NCBI GenBank assembly: GCA_037954235.1
Contig: JBBMOA010000007.1
Span: 17,431,001 to 17,495,000 of the forward strand
Direction: 5' to 3'
DNA length: 64,000 nucleotides
Origin: Aulostomus chinensis
Taxonomy: Eukaryota; Chordata; Actinopteri; Syngnathiformes; Aulostomidae
Position 1 is the first letter of the stretch, and each line of letters starts with the position of its first letter. The notes under the pieces were generated by a model that was not told where the DNA came from, made no database searches, and was given only the letters and a program-made list of their open reading frames with translations. The position numbers and the translations under genes were made by a program. Positions 46,662 through 57,864 of the stretch are shown piece after piece.

Positions 46662-49600
46662 AACAAACAATGTTAATAAAGTTATTCTTTGTTGTGAGTC
46701 ACTCAAAAAAATATTTAGTTTAAATACCAGAAAACTAGGATTTAATTATTTTTTCATTTCGGGCAAATTGATGCACTTTAAATCTTTTCTGTTACAGACC
46801 AAAAAAAAACAATGATGATAAAGTTATTCTTTGTTTTAAGTTGATCTACATTTTTCTTTTTTGTTTTCTTTCATGTTAATAAGGATACGATGTTACGCAG
46901 AGGTGTACTTATAACAATTTTATAGACAAATGATACTATTTATTTATAGTCGTGGGGGGAGAGTGAGGTGCACAAAATGTTTTCTTCTTTCTAGAGGGGG
47001 CCTATCAGAAAAAAATTGATCACTTACAGCACTTTTGAGGATCCAGGATGAACAATTTGATCCAGATCAGCTCCAATAGTTATTCACTTGTTATTTGCAT
47101 TGTTTGTTTTTTTTTTGGTATTGTTGTAATAACAAGCAATCAGAAACTCCCTGGTGATCACTTTATTCGGTTTATTTGTCTGTGAGCTGGAAACAATATG
47201 GTCGTGTAGCAGAATGATTCATTCTTGGTCAATCTCTACCCTGACAACCAGTGAGGAGGTGATGTATCTCTGGTTGTAATTCATTAACGTTATGTGCCTG
47301 TAACGCTGCATTACCCTATCAAACTACCGAGTTTAATAAACCTACATTCCAGCTCATTCCACCGCCACCTAGTTACTAATTAACCAGAGAATCAATGGAG
47401 AAATTCATGAACGCATCAGAAGAATTCCCATCCTCCCCCCTCAGACCTTATTGCTTCATCTCCCTCATTACTTTTCCTTCCACCCCCATCTCAAATAACA
47501 CCTGTCAACCACAACATAAACAATGTCAAACTAAATCAGTTGATGTGAAGTAGCACACAGTCGCATATCTCTAATAATCAAACATGTTGCTTCAAGCCAG
47601 AAGAATTAGAAAAATAGACACATTGGGTCAGATCTTGTCACTCTGAGGGCCAACTTTCATTCACACCAGCACACAGATTTGCATCGCATGGTAGAATGTA
47701 CACTTGCATGTTAGCACACAGACACAAGCTGTAAAAGTACAACTCATTTCACTTAATCTATTTTTCCTGTCCGGTTTTGTCATCGGTGTTTGAGATTTGA
47801 GTTCATTACGGAGAACAAGGGCACCGATTCAGGCCCCCCGTAGCTTCAAACTGGAGAGGATTAGACCCTGATAAACAGACTGATGTTTAGTTAAGATGAC
47901 AAATTGAAGCCCCTTAACACCTTTGGGGTTAGAGTTGTAGATACAGAGCTGCGTGGGATGGATGGGCAATCAGCAAAGTGAGTGTAAACGTCTCAGGGGT
48001 TAACGTGTGGAGTTTCGGTTCGACCTATGATAGCCCTGTCATGGTAACTTTTACATCATCGCAGAAATGATCTTGTTAAACGATTTCATGGTCATATTGC
48101 TAACTTATGTAATTGCTATTGTTAGTTAGCAAACGTTAGCTTACCCGTACTGCAGAAAAATGGCCACCTCGTCATGGCCTTTCAGCCCCTTACGGTTTTT
48201 CAGCTTCGACCAGTGTAGAAATGTTGAACCAATATTGACCATCGTCCTGCTGCTTTGTTTGTCCGACAGTATTTGAGAAGATAACAGCATGAACCCCACA
48301 CACACTGTTATCTCACCACTGATCAAGGTCATTTGCTTTTATCATATGAGAGGTCGATTAATCGTTTACGGTGACAGAACTACTTTATGAGCACTGAAGA
48401 TAGTGCTGGTGGTGCTCATCAGTGAGCGCAGTGACACAAATTAACCCGCAGTGTTCAAGAAACAGATCTGCCTTCACTCTGTTGGTGTCCGCGTCTATCA
48501 ACACTACGAAGCTTGGCCCCCTCAAGAGTTGAACGAAAGATGACAACAGAAGATTGACATGCAATTTTGCAGGGAAAGATATAGTATATACAAGTCAGTC
48601 AACCCTGCTGAGAGCGTGAATGAAGATGAAAAGAGAGATAGGCAAAAAAAAGTGTGAAAGACATGAGGAAAGGGAGCAATGGACAGCTTGAGCTCATGTG
48701 GGTTAAACTAATACCCTTGTTTCCTGGCAGCTTGAGCGTGGAGTCCCTGTTGTCTTTGGCAGCATGGCCGGCACATGGTGCTGGAGGTGATGGGAAACAA
48801 TCCCGATGGCAATGGTGAAAGATTTAACGCTAGCAGTGGTGCCGCTGATGGCTTCTGAGCTACGTCCAACTTTCTCATAGATCTACTCACCATTAAAGAA
48901 ATGCCACACAACCGGCAACTGTCACATTCCGAAAAATATTCCCATTAGACGTCGTGAGGGAGCAGCAGATGGCGAGGACGTGCTCCAGCCATGGGCATTC
49001 TCTCACACAGACCACCCCTCATGAGGCATTTGACGACACCCATGTGCCCTGTAGAGTAAGCTATTATCAAAACCCACCATCTCTACGGGACAGACTGCAT
49101 TAGCTGGGCTATTTATCTGTATTCCCCGACCACAACCATTGACTAGGCATAACAACATAGGTAATTGTTTCTGGCTCTCAGGACATTAATTGTTTTTCTT
49201 GGCAACAGTCAATCATCTTTTTTTAACCTTAGCATTTAAGCAAGCACGCAACTCCCCTGTGAGTCTATGAAAGTTCATGTCTCGTAGGAAAAATGCCGGA
49301 CAGACACCAGGCCACACAATTTGTGTTTTTACTCAATACAAACCATAAAATATACACAATGACCATTCCATTGCAGACATGTTGGTTCTGTTGTAACTCC
49401 GAGTACAGTAAAGTCGGCAGTGAGGACTGTACAAATACAAAAACAAAACAAAAAAACACGTCATTCCCTACATTTTAGTATATTTTTTAAGGTTCTATGT
49501 TGTTTCCCCTCTCTATGATGAGATTTAAGAAACAACTTAAAAAAAAAAAAAAGCCCAAACCAAAAACAGCAATATTGATCTGAATGGTGCAACGTCTAAC

Positions 49601-51089
49601 AATGTTATTAAAACACAAAACACACATATAATTCAGAAGTCACTGCGTTTAAAGTCCTGCTGAAATTACAGTTCCAGAGTGTTTGCAGAGTTGTGACATA
49701 TCTCCAGTTGAAACTGGATAGGAAGGAGGGAAAGCAATATTGAGAGGTATTTGTTGACAACATGGAAAACTGGACATATCAGAGGGTGTGATAACATGGC
49801 GTAAGGTGAAGTTGACATCACGGAGACCGAAAATTATGCTTGCGCATAATCTGGACCTGTCACAGTTCTCACTTTACTCAAATGAATACTCTGAGCTAGC
49901 AATCTCATTACGATGTAATTTCGGTGAAAGAAAACAAGGGTGGAGGTGACAACAAATCAAAGACACACAGATCTATCATTACTGATCCCTCTCTAATATA
50001 TCAGCTCATGCAAGATTGACTGACAGGTGGATGTCATGTTGTTCTTGGTTCAAACTGCTGGGTGTGTGCTTGTGTATGCATGTGTCATAATTCAGGAGAA
50101 AAGGAAATAGAGTTTGATCTTAAATTCAAAGACAGTGATTTGTGTTGTTGTTGTTCGTGCATGTATTGTTGATTAAATAAACAATATGACAGAAGATCTG
50201 TACCAAAAGGGTTAAAACTGCATTCTGAATCAGGTGACAGTGTAGGTTTAAGGTTATTCTGGACTGAGATCAAAAACACGGCGTGCTAAAAGATTTTGGC
50301 AACTGTTACAGCATCAGGTTTTAACAGATTTGTTTACTCTAGTTATAAAGTAAACAACAGGGTAAAAAGCTGTAATTCATTTGAGAAGTTAACCCCAAAC
50401 ATAACACAACACCATCTATCAGCACAGCACGTGTCTTTGGGGGAATTACGTATCACTTCAAACATGAGCGCACACACATGCACAAAATCCGCCCTTACAC
50501 ACTAAATGTAGACGTCCTAAGGTGGTGATTGAGACAGAAATAAGCTTTGAAGTTCCAAAATGGTGCCAAGAATTCTGCCTGAATAATGAATGAATGCATA
50601 TTCATAAACATGTTAGGTAAGGATATCTAATACCTCTCCGTGGAGGAGAACAGGAATCATTTGATCCCATGCCATTAGGAAAGTCTGAATATCCCACAGC
50701 TGTTTAGCTTCTAATAAAAGCTATAAATCATATATCCACAGGCTGCCTGATCACAGAATGGCCCTTGCACAGTCAACCCACATGCGGTTCTGATGGTCAA
50801 CTCCACCGCAACAAAAAAAGTAAGTTCACGAGAGCAATTTTCAAAGCAAATCAGCGAGGCCCAGTTTGATGAAGACTTTTGCCGCATCAGATTAGAACAG
50901 AACAGACATCACAAGACTTTGGAAACATCTATGTATGAAATCATTGGAAACAAGGGAACATTCCAGAGAAATTCCTTCCTTTGGAAATGTCAACGGCAAA
51001 AAAAAGAGATGGATAAAATTCCAAACTTAAGGTGCTGTCTGTCTGTCTTTGGCCCCTGGTAAGCATATTTTCCAGACAAATGTTGGTAA

Positions 51090-51122
51090 CCACACACACA
51101 CACACACACACACGCGCGCGCA
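51090..51122. repeat. (CA)n(CG)n microsatellite
   Basis: CA repeat passing into CGCGCGCG; alternating purine-pyrimidine in the proposed intron 1. Confidence 0.9.
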
Positions 51123-52467
51123 CTTGCACATACACATACAATCTCCAGATAACAATGTTGCGTTGCCCTCACTTTCTGTTTGGTGTATCAGTTTAATCTA
51201 TTAGACTACATCCAAGTGAGCCACTGCTGAGGTCTTAGGTCTGCTGTCACAGGTTGAATTGAAGGGTGGGAGCGTCGGGGCGGGACATGTTACTTGATCA
51301 GTGTATTTTTTCAATAGGGGAGATGAAAACGGAAAAAACACAAAATGGAAACAAAGTGGAGTGCCTATTCAAAACCTAGCATGTAACTGAGACGGCTCCA
51401 AATAGGTAAACATGCCAGAAGGCTTGTTGATAAAGCAAAACAAAACAAGTAATTCTACACATGCCCAATAGGTCATGACCCGGGCATGCAACTCTGAATT
51501 TGTATGAGTGGCTACATGTATGAACATATGTGAGTAACCTAATCCCATCCTGAGGTAGGCAGATGGGAGCAGCAGGGCATGAAAACAGTAACTGACAGTT
51601 CTAAGTGCTCTCACTTGTCTCCTGACAGCCCGAGGATACGAGGGTACACCCATGTGTGCTATACAACAGCTCCTCTCCACCCTTTCTCAAAAATAAAAAG
51701 AGACCTGTATTGTTTTTTCTCTGGTGCATGCTGCATGCTATCTCCACATTAGAGCCACAACACTTAAGCACACACACACAGGAAGCTACAAAGCTGCAGG
51801 GCACACAAACCCAGCCCGATTGTCTTTACTGGCAAGTAATTGACACCTAGCCATTGTAGACTCTCCAAACATACTGACATCACAACTGCAGTAAATGTAC
51901 CATTGTAGCATTTGTCTGTCTTCACTGATTCTGGATGTGTGACCATATAAGGACAGGCTGGTGTGCAGCGTAGCTATATGTTTCAGTTACACCGTCCACC
52001 CAAAACCTGCAGAGGTTAGAGAACACCATCTTTCCGTTTTTAGTTTCATACCGTCCAGGAAAAATGCTGCATGACACTGACAGGGTGCAAAAATGGTGCT
52101 GCAGGCCAATCAAAACACACACACACATTAGCACACACACACAATTTACCGTGTTCTATCAGTGCAGACAAGCTGTAAAGAGGAGTGAATTTAAGTCTAC
52201 AGGAGAATATGGACCCAAAGACAATACAGAGAACTGATCTCATACTGGTCTGTTCAACAGTACATAAAAGCATAGATTATTTAACACTAAACTGAACTAT
52301 TTTTGCCAGGACAGATCGGTAGCAGCAACATCTAAATTATAGACTGGGCAAAAACAAACAGTAAATATGGTCTTTTTTTTGTGTAGCACATAGGTTTTGC
52401 TTAACAACTACAAAACCTACTAAAACATGAAGAAATACATCCAACTAAAGAAGCTTACAGCCTCTAC

Positions 52468-52734
52468 ATAAATGGTAAATGGACTCAATTTTATATGTTG
52501 CGCTTTTCTACCTTAGCGGCACTCAAAGCGCTTTACTGTGTCATCTCATTCACACACACACACACACACACTGATGGTGGAGGCTACCATGCAAGGCACC
52601 AAACTACTCATCAGGAGCAATTATGGGTCCAGTGTCTTGCTCAAGGACACTTCGACATGGTCACCGGGGTCAAGGATCGAACCAGCGACCCTTCGGTTGC
52701 TAGACTGCCACTCGACCCCTGAGCCATGCCACCC
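52468..52734 (-). mobile_element. tRNA-derived SINE, minus strand, in proposed intron 1
   Basis: Read on the minus strand it starts with an A-box-like TGGCTCAGGGGTCGAGTGG (52726-52708) and a B box GGTTCGATCCT (52683-52673). The teleost-typical GTGTCCTTGAGCAAGACACT and CAAAGCGCTTTGAGTGC-type sequence follow, ending near AAATGGTAAATGG on the plus strand. A (CA)n stretch at about 52551-52570 is part of the repeat. It lies in the same orientation as sema3d. Not a functional tRNA gene: the cloverleaf is not preserved. Confidence 0.75.
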
Positions 52735-54048
52735 ACATATACTGTTTGTTGCCATTTTATTTGCAGGATTCTAACACCTGTAATATTGCTACATTGCTAG
52801 CTCAATTAAATTCTTCTTCGTTGTTCTGAAATATAGTTCCAGTGGCGGCACAGCACAGCTTCATGTGTAGCAAACACTATGCAGATGAGGTGATTTATGT
52901 ATGTAATATTATTCAGAGATAAGTGAGCTCGCTGTGAAGTATCACACCAGGGTGTCAGTACAGCTCTAACAACACAACAGCTCATTTTCCATCTCAACAA
53001 TCACACACAGACACTATAGGGTGCAGTTTCAGCTACAAAGCACGTTGTCATTTTCCAACACTTCCTTTTAAATGTTCATCATAACCTGCACGCTCCTTCC
53101 TGTGGCCGCACACAGAAGTCTTTATATAGCACGCCTGGCGGACATCATTTCCATGATGTAATTATTGAACAGCATTTCAAAGACCTGGAGCAGAAATCAT
53201 TTGTCCTCCCATCAAAAATAAAATCCTGAAACACAGCCAAAGATATCTCTCCATGCTTTCCTTTGATCAAGTTTCCCACATAAACACCTCAAAAACCCTA
53301 AGCTCCTTGTAAGGAGTTTCAAAGAAAACAAACACACACAAAAAACCAACACTTTTTGAAATGCAGTAAGTGGTGAGAGGGATAACTACACAACTGAACC
53401 CACACGACTCTCCTTCCTTCAGGCTGCAAAGAAAAGCAACAAAAACCCATCCTAGTGAGACGCAGTCTCATGTTCATTGCAACATAATGTGGTGTAATGT
53501 GATTACTCGTGGATCAGAGATGGCTCTCCGTGCTGCCCTCAGCTCCCGCTCTCCCTGATTAAACACCAGTAGAGCCGAGTGCCACTCCTGGATGATCTCT
53601 GTGCCAATGCTCGACCGCAGAGCCGAAGTCCCTCAGATGAAAACCGTAAATTAAATACATTAACTTCACATTTACAATGTTTCTATGAAGTGAATAAACT
53701 CATTACATTGCTGATGACTTTCACAATTATCGAGCAGCTGATTTCTGGCCAGTTTATATTTCTGGGACGGATGAGAGTGTAAACCCTGGTTAGATTCATA
53801 ACAGCTTTCTGTCCTGGACTTTGTTTAATATGATTAGCAAATAGAATAAAATGATCGATGCTTAACTTTGATGAATCCACAAAATAATACACTTGTAAAT
53901 CGTGAATTCATAGCCTATTAAGATAAAGAGATATCGACGTTACTTTATTGAAAACCCAATTAAAAAAAAAGTGACTCAACGGCGACACGAAATGAATTAA
54001 CACGATTTAAGTGAGTGTTACCATCACGGCATGCGTGCTTCACCTTAC

Positions 54049-54300
54049 CTGCGCTCTCAGCTTCGCCTCTCACACCCAGTAACACATGTCTTCCGTGGGG
54101 CGCCTCTCCGACCGTCTCATGCGCAAAAAAAAAGTAACCGCAACTTTTACACCTCACACAACTTCCTCTCGTCTCAGAAAAAGAAAAAGAGAGAGAAGTG
54201 GATGGATACACGGGATACTTCCCTAAAATATTTCCACACCCCTCGTTATTGTAGCCGAACGCACTCTGGCGCTCTTGAACTCTTAGTGCACTCTGTGCGT
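54049..54300 (-). other. sema3d: Candidate non-coding first exon (5' UTR) of sema3d
   Basis: On the minus strand a near-perfect splice donor, GCGCAG followed by gtaagg, lies at 54049/54048. It is in the only fairly CpG-rich stretch upstream of the start-codon exon. The start-codon exon has its own acceptor and so needs an upstream 5' UTR exon. The 5' limit of about 54300 is a guess. The intron to exon 2 would be 9.3 kb. Inferred from the donor and position only; another first exon is possible. Confidence 0.45.
54070..54120 (-). other. Small upstream ORF in the candidate first exon
   Basis: An ATG at 54120 opens a 16-codon reading frame ending in TGA at 54072-54070, before the splice donor. 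If this exon is real, the uORF would sit in the sema3d leader and could lower translation of the main frame. The exon itself is inferred. Confidence 0.3.
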
Positions 54301-54510
54301 GTGTGAATGTGTGTGCGTGTTTGTGTTTGTGTGTGTGAGGTGGAGAGAGCAGTTCTCCTCACGGAAGACAGACACACGGCAAACCTCTACTGCTGGAGGG
54401 GAGGGGAGGGGCCCTCAGCATCTGTGGCCCTGCCAGTTAAAGACCCGGGGTCAAAACTCTCCAGAGGTCGCGTCCTCAGACTAAAGGTTGCTTCGAGTGA
54501 CGTCGTGTAG
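54300..54510 (-). promoter_or_regulatory. Candidate sema3d promoter region with CRE-like site
   Basis: The stretch upstream of the proposed first exon is GC-richer than its surroundings. It includes a C-rich run on the minus strand (54391-54415) that could bind Sp-type factors, and TGACGTCG at 54498-54505, one base from the CRE/ATF consensus. No convincing TATA box is seen. A GT-rich stretch (54297-54340) lies near the presumed start of transcription. Confidence 0.3.
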
Positions 54511-54589
54511 TTTATTTCATTTCTAATTATTGTTAACAGAAAAATCTTTTTGAATATAGCAGTGTATGAAATGTTCAAATGTTGTTAGG

Positions 54590-54807
54590 TCACAAGGATT
54601 TCTCCCTCCTATTCTGTCACTTCTGCGTGATCGGGATTATGTTCTCATCCTTCTTGTTCGGGTTTTCTCTATTTTTGTATTTTCTCCTGCTTATACTCTT
54701 CCTATTGTCATCATTTATTACATTTTTGATGATCTTTGCTGCTGTTAACACCAGATAAGACTCTGTTGCAGGACTAATACAGGACTAATTTATCTTATCT
54801 TATCTTA
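54590..54807 (+). mobile_element. 3' tail of a retroposon with (TATCT)n end
   Basis: A T-rich stretch, TTTGCTGCTGTTAACACCAG and GGACTAATACAGGACTAATT are followed by TATCTTATCTTATCTTA (54791-54807). The pattern is that of 5'-truncated fish LINE tails that end in a short tandem repeat. It sits just upstream of the proposed sema3d promoter, pointing away from the gene. Confidence 0.45.
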
Positions 54808-55080
54808 AGTAAGTTTGACCCAGCCTGCCAGCCTCTTGCAGCCCATTCCTGAATGTTTGAACAGTTCACTAGGAGTCATCCAAGAGCCTGATAAAAAGGC
54901 AAAAAAATGCCATACAACTTGATAATCCCAAACTCTTTAGGTAGCTATCACTAGAAACATTAGATTAGATATTAATAAAGCCAGCTCAACCCCTTTAAAG
55001 GGAGCAGAACCGTGGTCTTGCCGGTGCTGAACATCTTTCAGGACGTGGTGTGTCTCTCCGGTGTGAGTGACAGGAAGGAT

Positions 55081-55111
55081 CCAGCAGCTGTATTTGAAAT
55101 ACAGCTGCTGG
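55081..55111. repeat. 15-bp palindrome with a single-base centre
   Basis: CCAGCAGCTGTATTT (55081-55095) and its exact reverse complement (55097-55111) flank one G. A further partial copy, GAAATACAGTATTTGG, follows at 55114-55129. It lies about 0.6 kb upstream of the candidate promoter. Confidence 0.9.
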
Positions 55112-55599
55112 TTGAAATACAGTATTTGGGCTCCAAGAGCAGATTCTACTGGGTGGGATGCCTTGGCCGCGTGTCATCTAGACAGGAGTGTGCAGCCTCT
55201 CTGCCTGATTCTGACGTAAACAGTGATTTCTTTGGCACTCTGTTACATGTATACACAGACATGAGTCAGTCCAAATCAACATAGATTCTTTTTACTTTTG
55301 GCAGGCGTCGCTGAAGCGCCTGAGCCAAGTGTACACAGTGGTCCTCCTCACACACAGCTGTAACGTTGGACTGAGACAACACACTTGTTGTGTGTGACAC
55401 TAAGCGATTTTAGGATATGCATGTGATTGAACTTTGGAGGGAACTGACCTGCTGTGGTTTTGGATCTGGGCGTGTTTCCTCAGGCCTTGTAACCTATGAA
55501 GATTATGGGTTATAGGTTGATAGGTTAAAACTGTGTCCTCCCTCCCTGTTGGGAGGTTCTGTCAGGGTGTGCACTTCCCCTGGACAACTCCCTCTGTTT

Positions 55600-55645
55600 C
55601 TCTCTCTCTCTCTCACACTCACACACACACACACACACACACACA
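55600..55645. repeat. (TC)n(CA)n compound microsatellite
   Basis: TC repeat followed by CA repeat. Confidence 0.9.
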
Positions 55646-56035
55646 AAGTGCATGTGTACTTTTTTTCTGGATAAAATACCCTCACAAATAAAAAAAAAGA
55701 AAAAGTAACCTATCACAGGGACCCATCACCTTGCTGTCTGATAACATTTTAGCTGGTCAGACTCATTACATGGAGGAAGGCCTTTGCTGCAGAAACATGC
55801 ACAGTAAAGAACATCAGCTAGAACAGAAGCACACAACACAGCCAGCAGTAGCCCCTGTATGTGTGGAGCTACACTGCCTGATACTGCTGCGTGACTGGTG
55901 GCACTTGTTGACTGGTTTCTCTGAAGTAGCCATGCAACGACGTGAAAGAGAATTAGCTGCAAGTTTCATACATATGTCTCACGGTTATTTTCAGTAAAAA
56001 TTTAAGACTTTCTTCTCACTGACATTAAGTATGTT

Positions 56036-56432
56036 CAGTGGTAGGAAGTACCTCAATATTTTTACTTAAGTACTTCACTTTACTACGGTGTCAAGTTATC
56101 TGTACTTGAATATTTGCATTTTAGGAGATTTTGGGCTTTTTACTCCACTAGATGTAGCTGAACCCATGTGTGTGTTGCACAAAAGCACACAGCAAAACTG
56201 ATAAAGTTCATGTACTTCAAGAGGACACGTGAGAGCAGCATAGCTAGAACATATATGACTTGAATACATACCCAAAGCTCTGGAATACACAATTATCACG
56301 TAGAGTGAATACTTGTACTTGTGATGTGGAAGTAAACGCAATATTAAATATGTTTCTACTTTGACGCAAGTGGAAGTTTGGATGAAACTTTGATTCTATC
56401 TGGGTATTTCTACTTTTATAAGCTACTTAAGA
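56036..56432. mobile_element. Degenerate hAT-type fish MITE rich in TACTT motifs
   Basis: It begins CAGTGGTAGGAAGTAC and is full of the TTTTACTTAAGTACTT, CTGTACTTGAATATT and TTTTTACTCCACTA motifs seen in a common teleost non-autonomous element that starts CAGTGGTGGAAAGTAAC. The right end is decayed, so its limit is approximate. No coding sequence. Identification is from memory of the repeat family. Confidence 0.55.
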
Positions 56433-57773
56433 AAAAGTTATATGATGTTTCAAAAGTGTTTTCTTTATCTTTGCACATTTGTATGTCAGGTGTATTCCTT
56501 CTGTGGTCACACATCACAGTTTACACTCTAATCTGGATGTTATTCCTGCCAGATTTACAAAGGGGCTAAATTATTATCTATTTTTCTGTTCAATTAGCCT
56601 TCAAAATAAGCAGCCTGGTGTTTGCGTCCCCAACCCAATCCCAACCTGAAATATTGTCTCAACCACCCCTCTTTCCCTGAACATGTGTGACACTATATCT
56701 CCTAGTATCAGAGGCACCATCAGACACACTTATTTCTGCAGCGTGTGGCTTTTTTCCAGATAAATTAAATGTTCCCAGAACATCTGTCAACTGTTTAAAA
56801 ATCAGAAGTAAAGACCTATGACAGCCCAGCAAGTGGTGCCTCCATCCAATTAGCCGTTAGGAGAGTTTGTCCAAATCTGAGCGAAGGATAAAACTGTCTG
56901 TCAAACTTTTTATTCACCTCCCTGAAAACAAATCGCTTTGATAAATGTTCCTATTTAAATTTTAGGCTTAGAAAAACAACAGGTCTCAAAAGATACAATA
57001 GAACATGTTTGACATCGGCCTGTTTTCTCTCTTGATGTATAGAGTGTGAGTGAACGGAGGGGATTTGGCAATGTAAGATACGCTAACACAAACTAAAGAA
57101 TAGCTCCCTAATTCCAAATCACCTCCATTAAGGAGGATCAACCACTCACCGTGGATGAGGTGGGAAGCTGCAGAAATGTGGGATCAGCGGTTAGTGTTAT
57201 TCAGATGAATTATGCCATCTTAGATAACGCTGATTATTCTCCTGTAAACGTGTGATGCTATCGCTCAAATGCCAACGGGAGAAAATGGTAGACATTGTGG
57301 GAGGAGGAACGTAATCCAGCCTGAAGAAAATAGTGATATAACCGAATATTTTCACTTTTGGAGGGATTAACTCTTATCAAATTTGAAACACTTTCCATGT
57401 ATATTATATTTAGGTATGGGTAAGTGGTCAATGCATCACTTCATAGTGCTTTCTGTCTCTTCTCCTTTAAGCACCTGGAAAATTACTTTGTGTAATTAGG
57501 TGAGAGTTCTAAAATTCTCATAAACTTGGGCATTAATGTTCCATTAGTAAGTTGAGTGTCTTGGGTTGTTTAAAGTATTGAAACAGCTTTTCTCACAAGC
57601 TGCTGTGGGAGAGGAGGCTCGTGGCACACAGGAAAAAACCCACATTAGACTACGTTAGGGTAAAGAATGCAGCGCAATCTGTGAGTAATTTTTTAACAGT
57701 AATCGCAAAAATCTCCAGTAGGACGGCAGTCAGCCAGGCCCGGTCACCCAGGGAGCTCTAACTCTGCTCGAGA

Positions 57774-57804
57774 CGCACACACACACACACACGCACGCAC
57801 GCAT

Positions 57805-57861
<57 letters not shown>
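57774..57861. repeat. Long (CA)n microsatellite with CGCA variants
   Basis: About 88 bp, the longest CA tract in the window, with CGCACGCACGCATGCG interruptions in its left third. Confidence 0.95.

Positions 57862-57864
<3 letters not shown>

Larger units (their letters stand above)
46241..47030 (+). mobile_element. Decayed, internally deleted hAT-type DNA transposon
   Basis: The left end (ctccttctcaaaaagtgggg) resembles hAT/Charlie termini of the TTCTCAAA...GGGG type. The right end, read on the minus strand, has a matching shape: agtgatcaa, a T run, ctgatagg, then C-rich sequence. Inside lies a broken N-terminal transposase fragment, a perfect 17-bp hairpin, and a roughly 33-nt segment present twice (about 46666-46698 and 46807-46839). 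The limits are approximate. It lies in the proposed first intron of sema3d. Confidence 0.55.
44730..54048 (-). other. sema3d: Proposed sema3d intron 1 (9.3 kb)
   Basis: Depends on the inferred first exon at 54049. Contains the hAT relic, the minus-strand SINE and CA tracts. No coding exon of any gene recognised. Confidence 0.45.

Noticed and set aside
50793..51062. 89-codon plus-strand ORF in proposed intron 1
   Set aside because: No family recognised, ordinary length for a chance frame, no splice context.
52673..52726. Possible tRNA gene on the minus strand
   Set aside because: Good A and B boxes but part of a dispersed SINE with its typical body; no tRNA fold.
53960..54211. 83-codon minus-strand ORF over the candidate first exon
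   Set aside because: Starts at GTG not ATG, and crosses the strong splice donor at 54049; not a plausible coding sequence.
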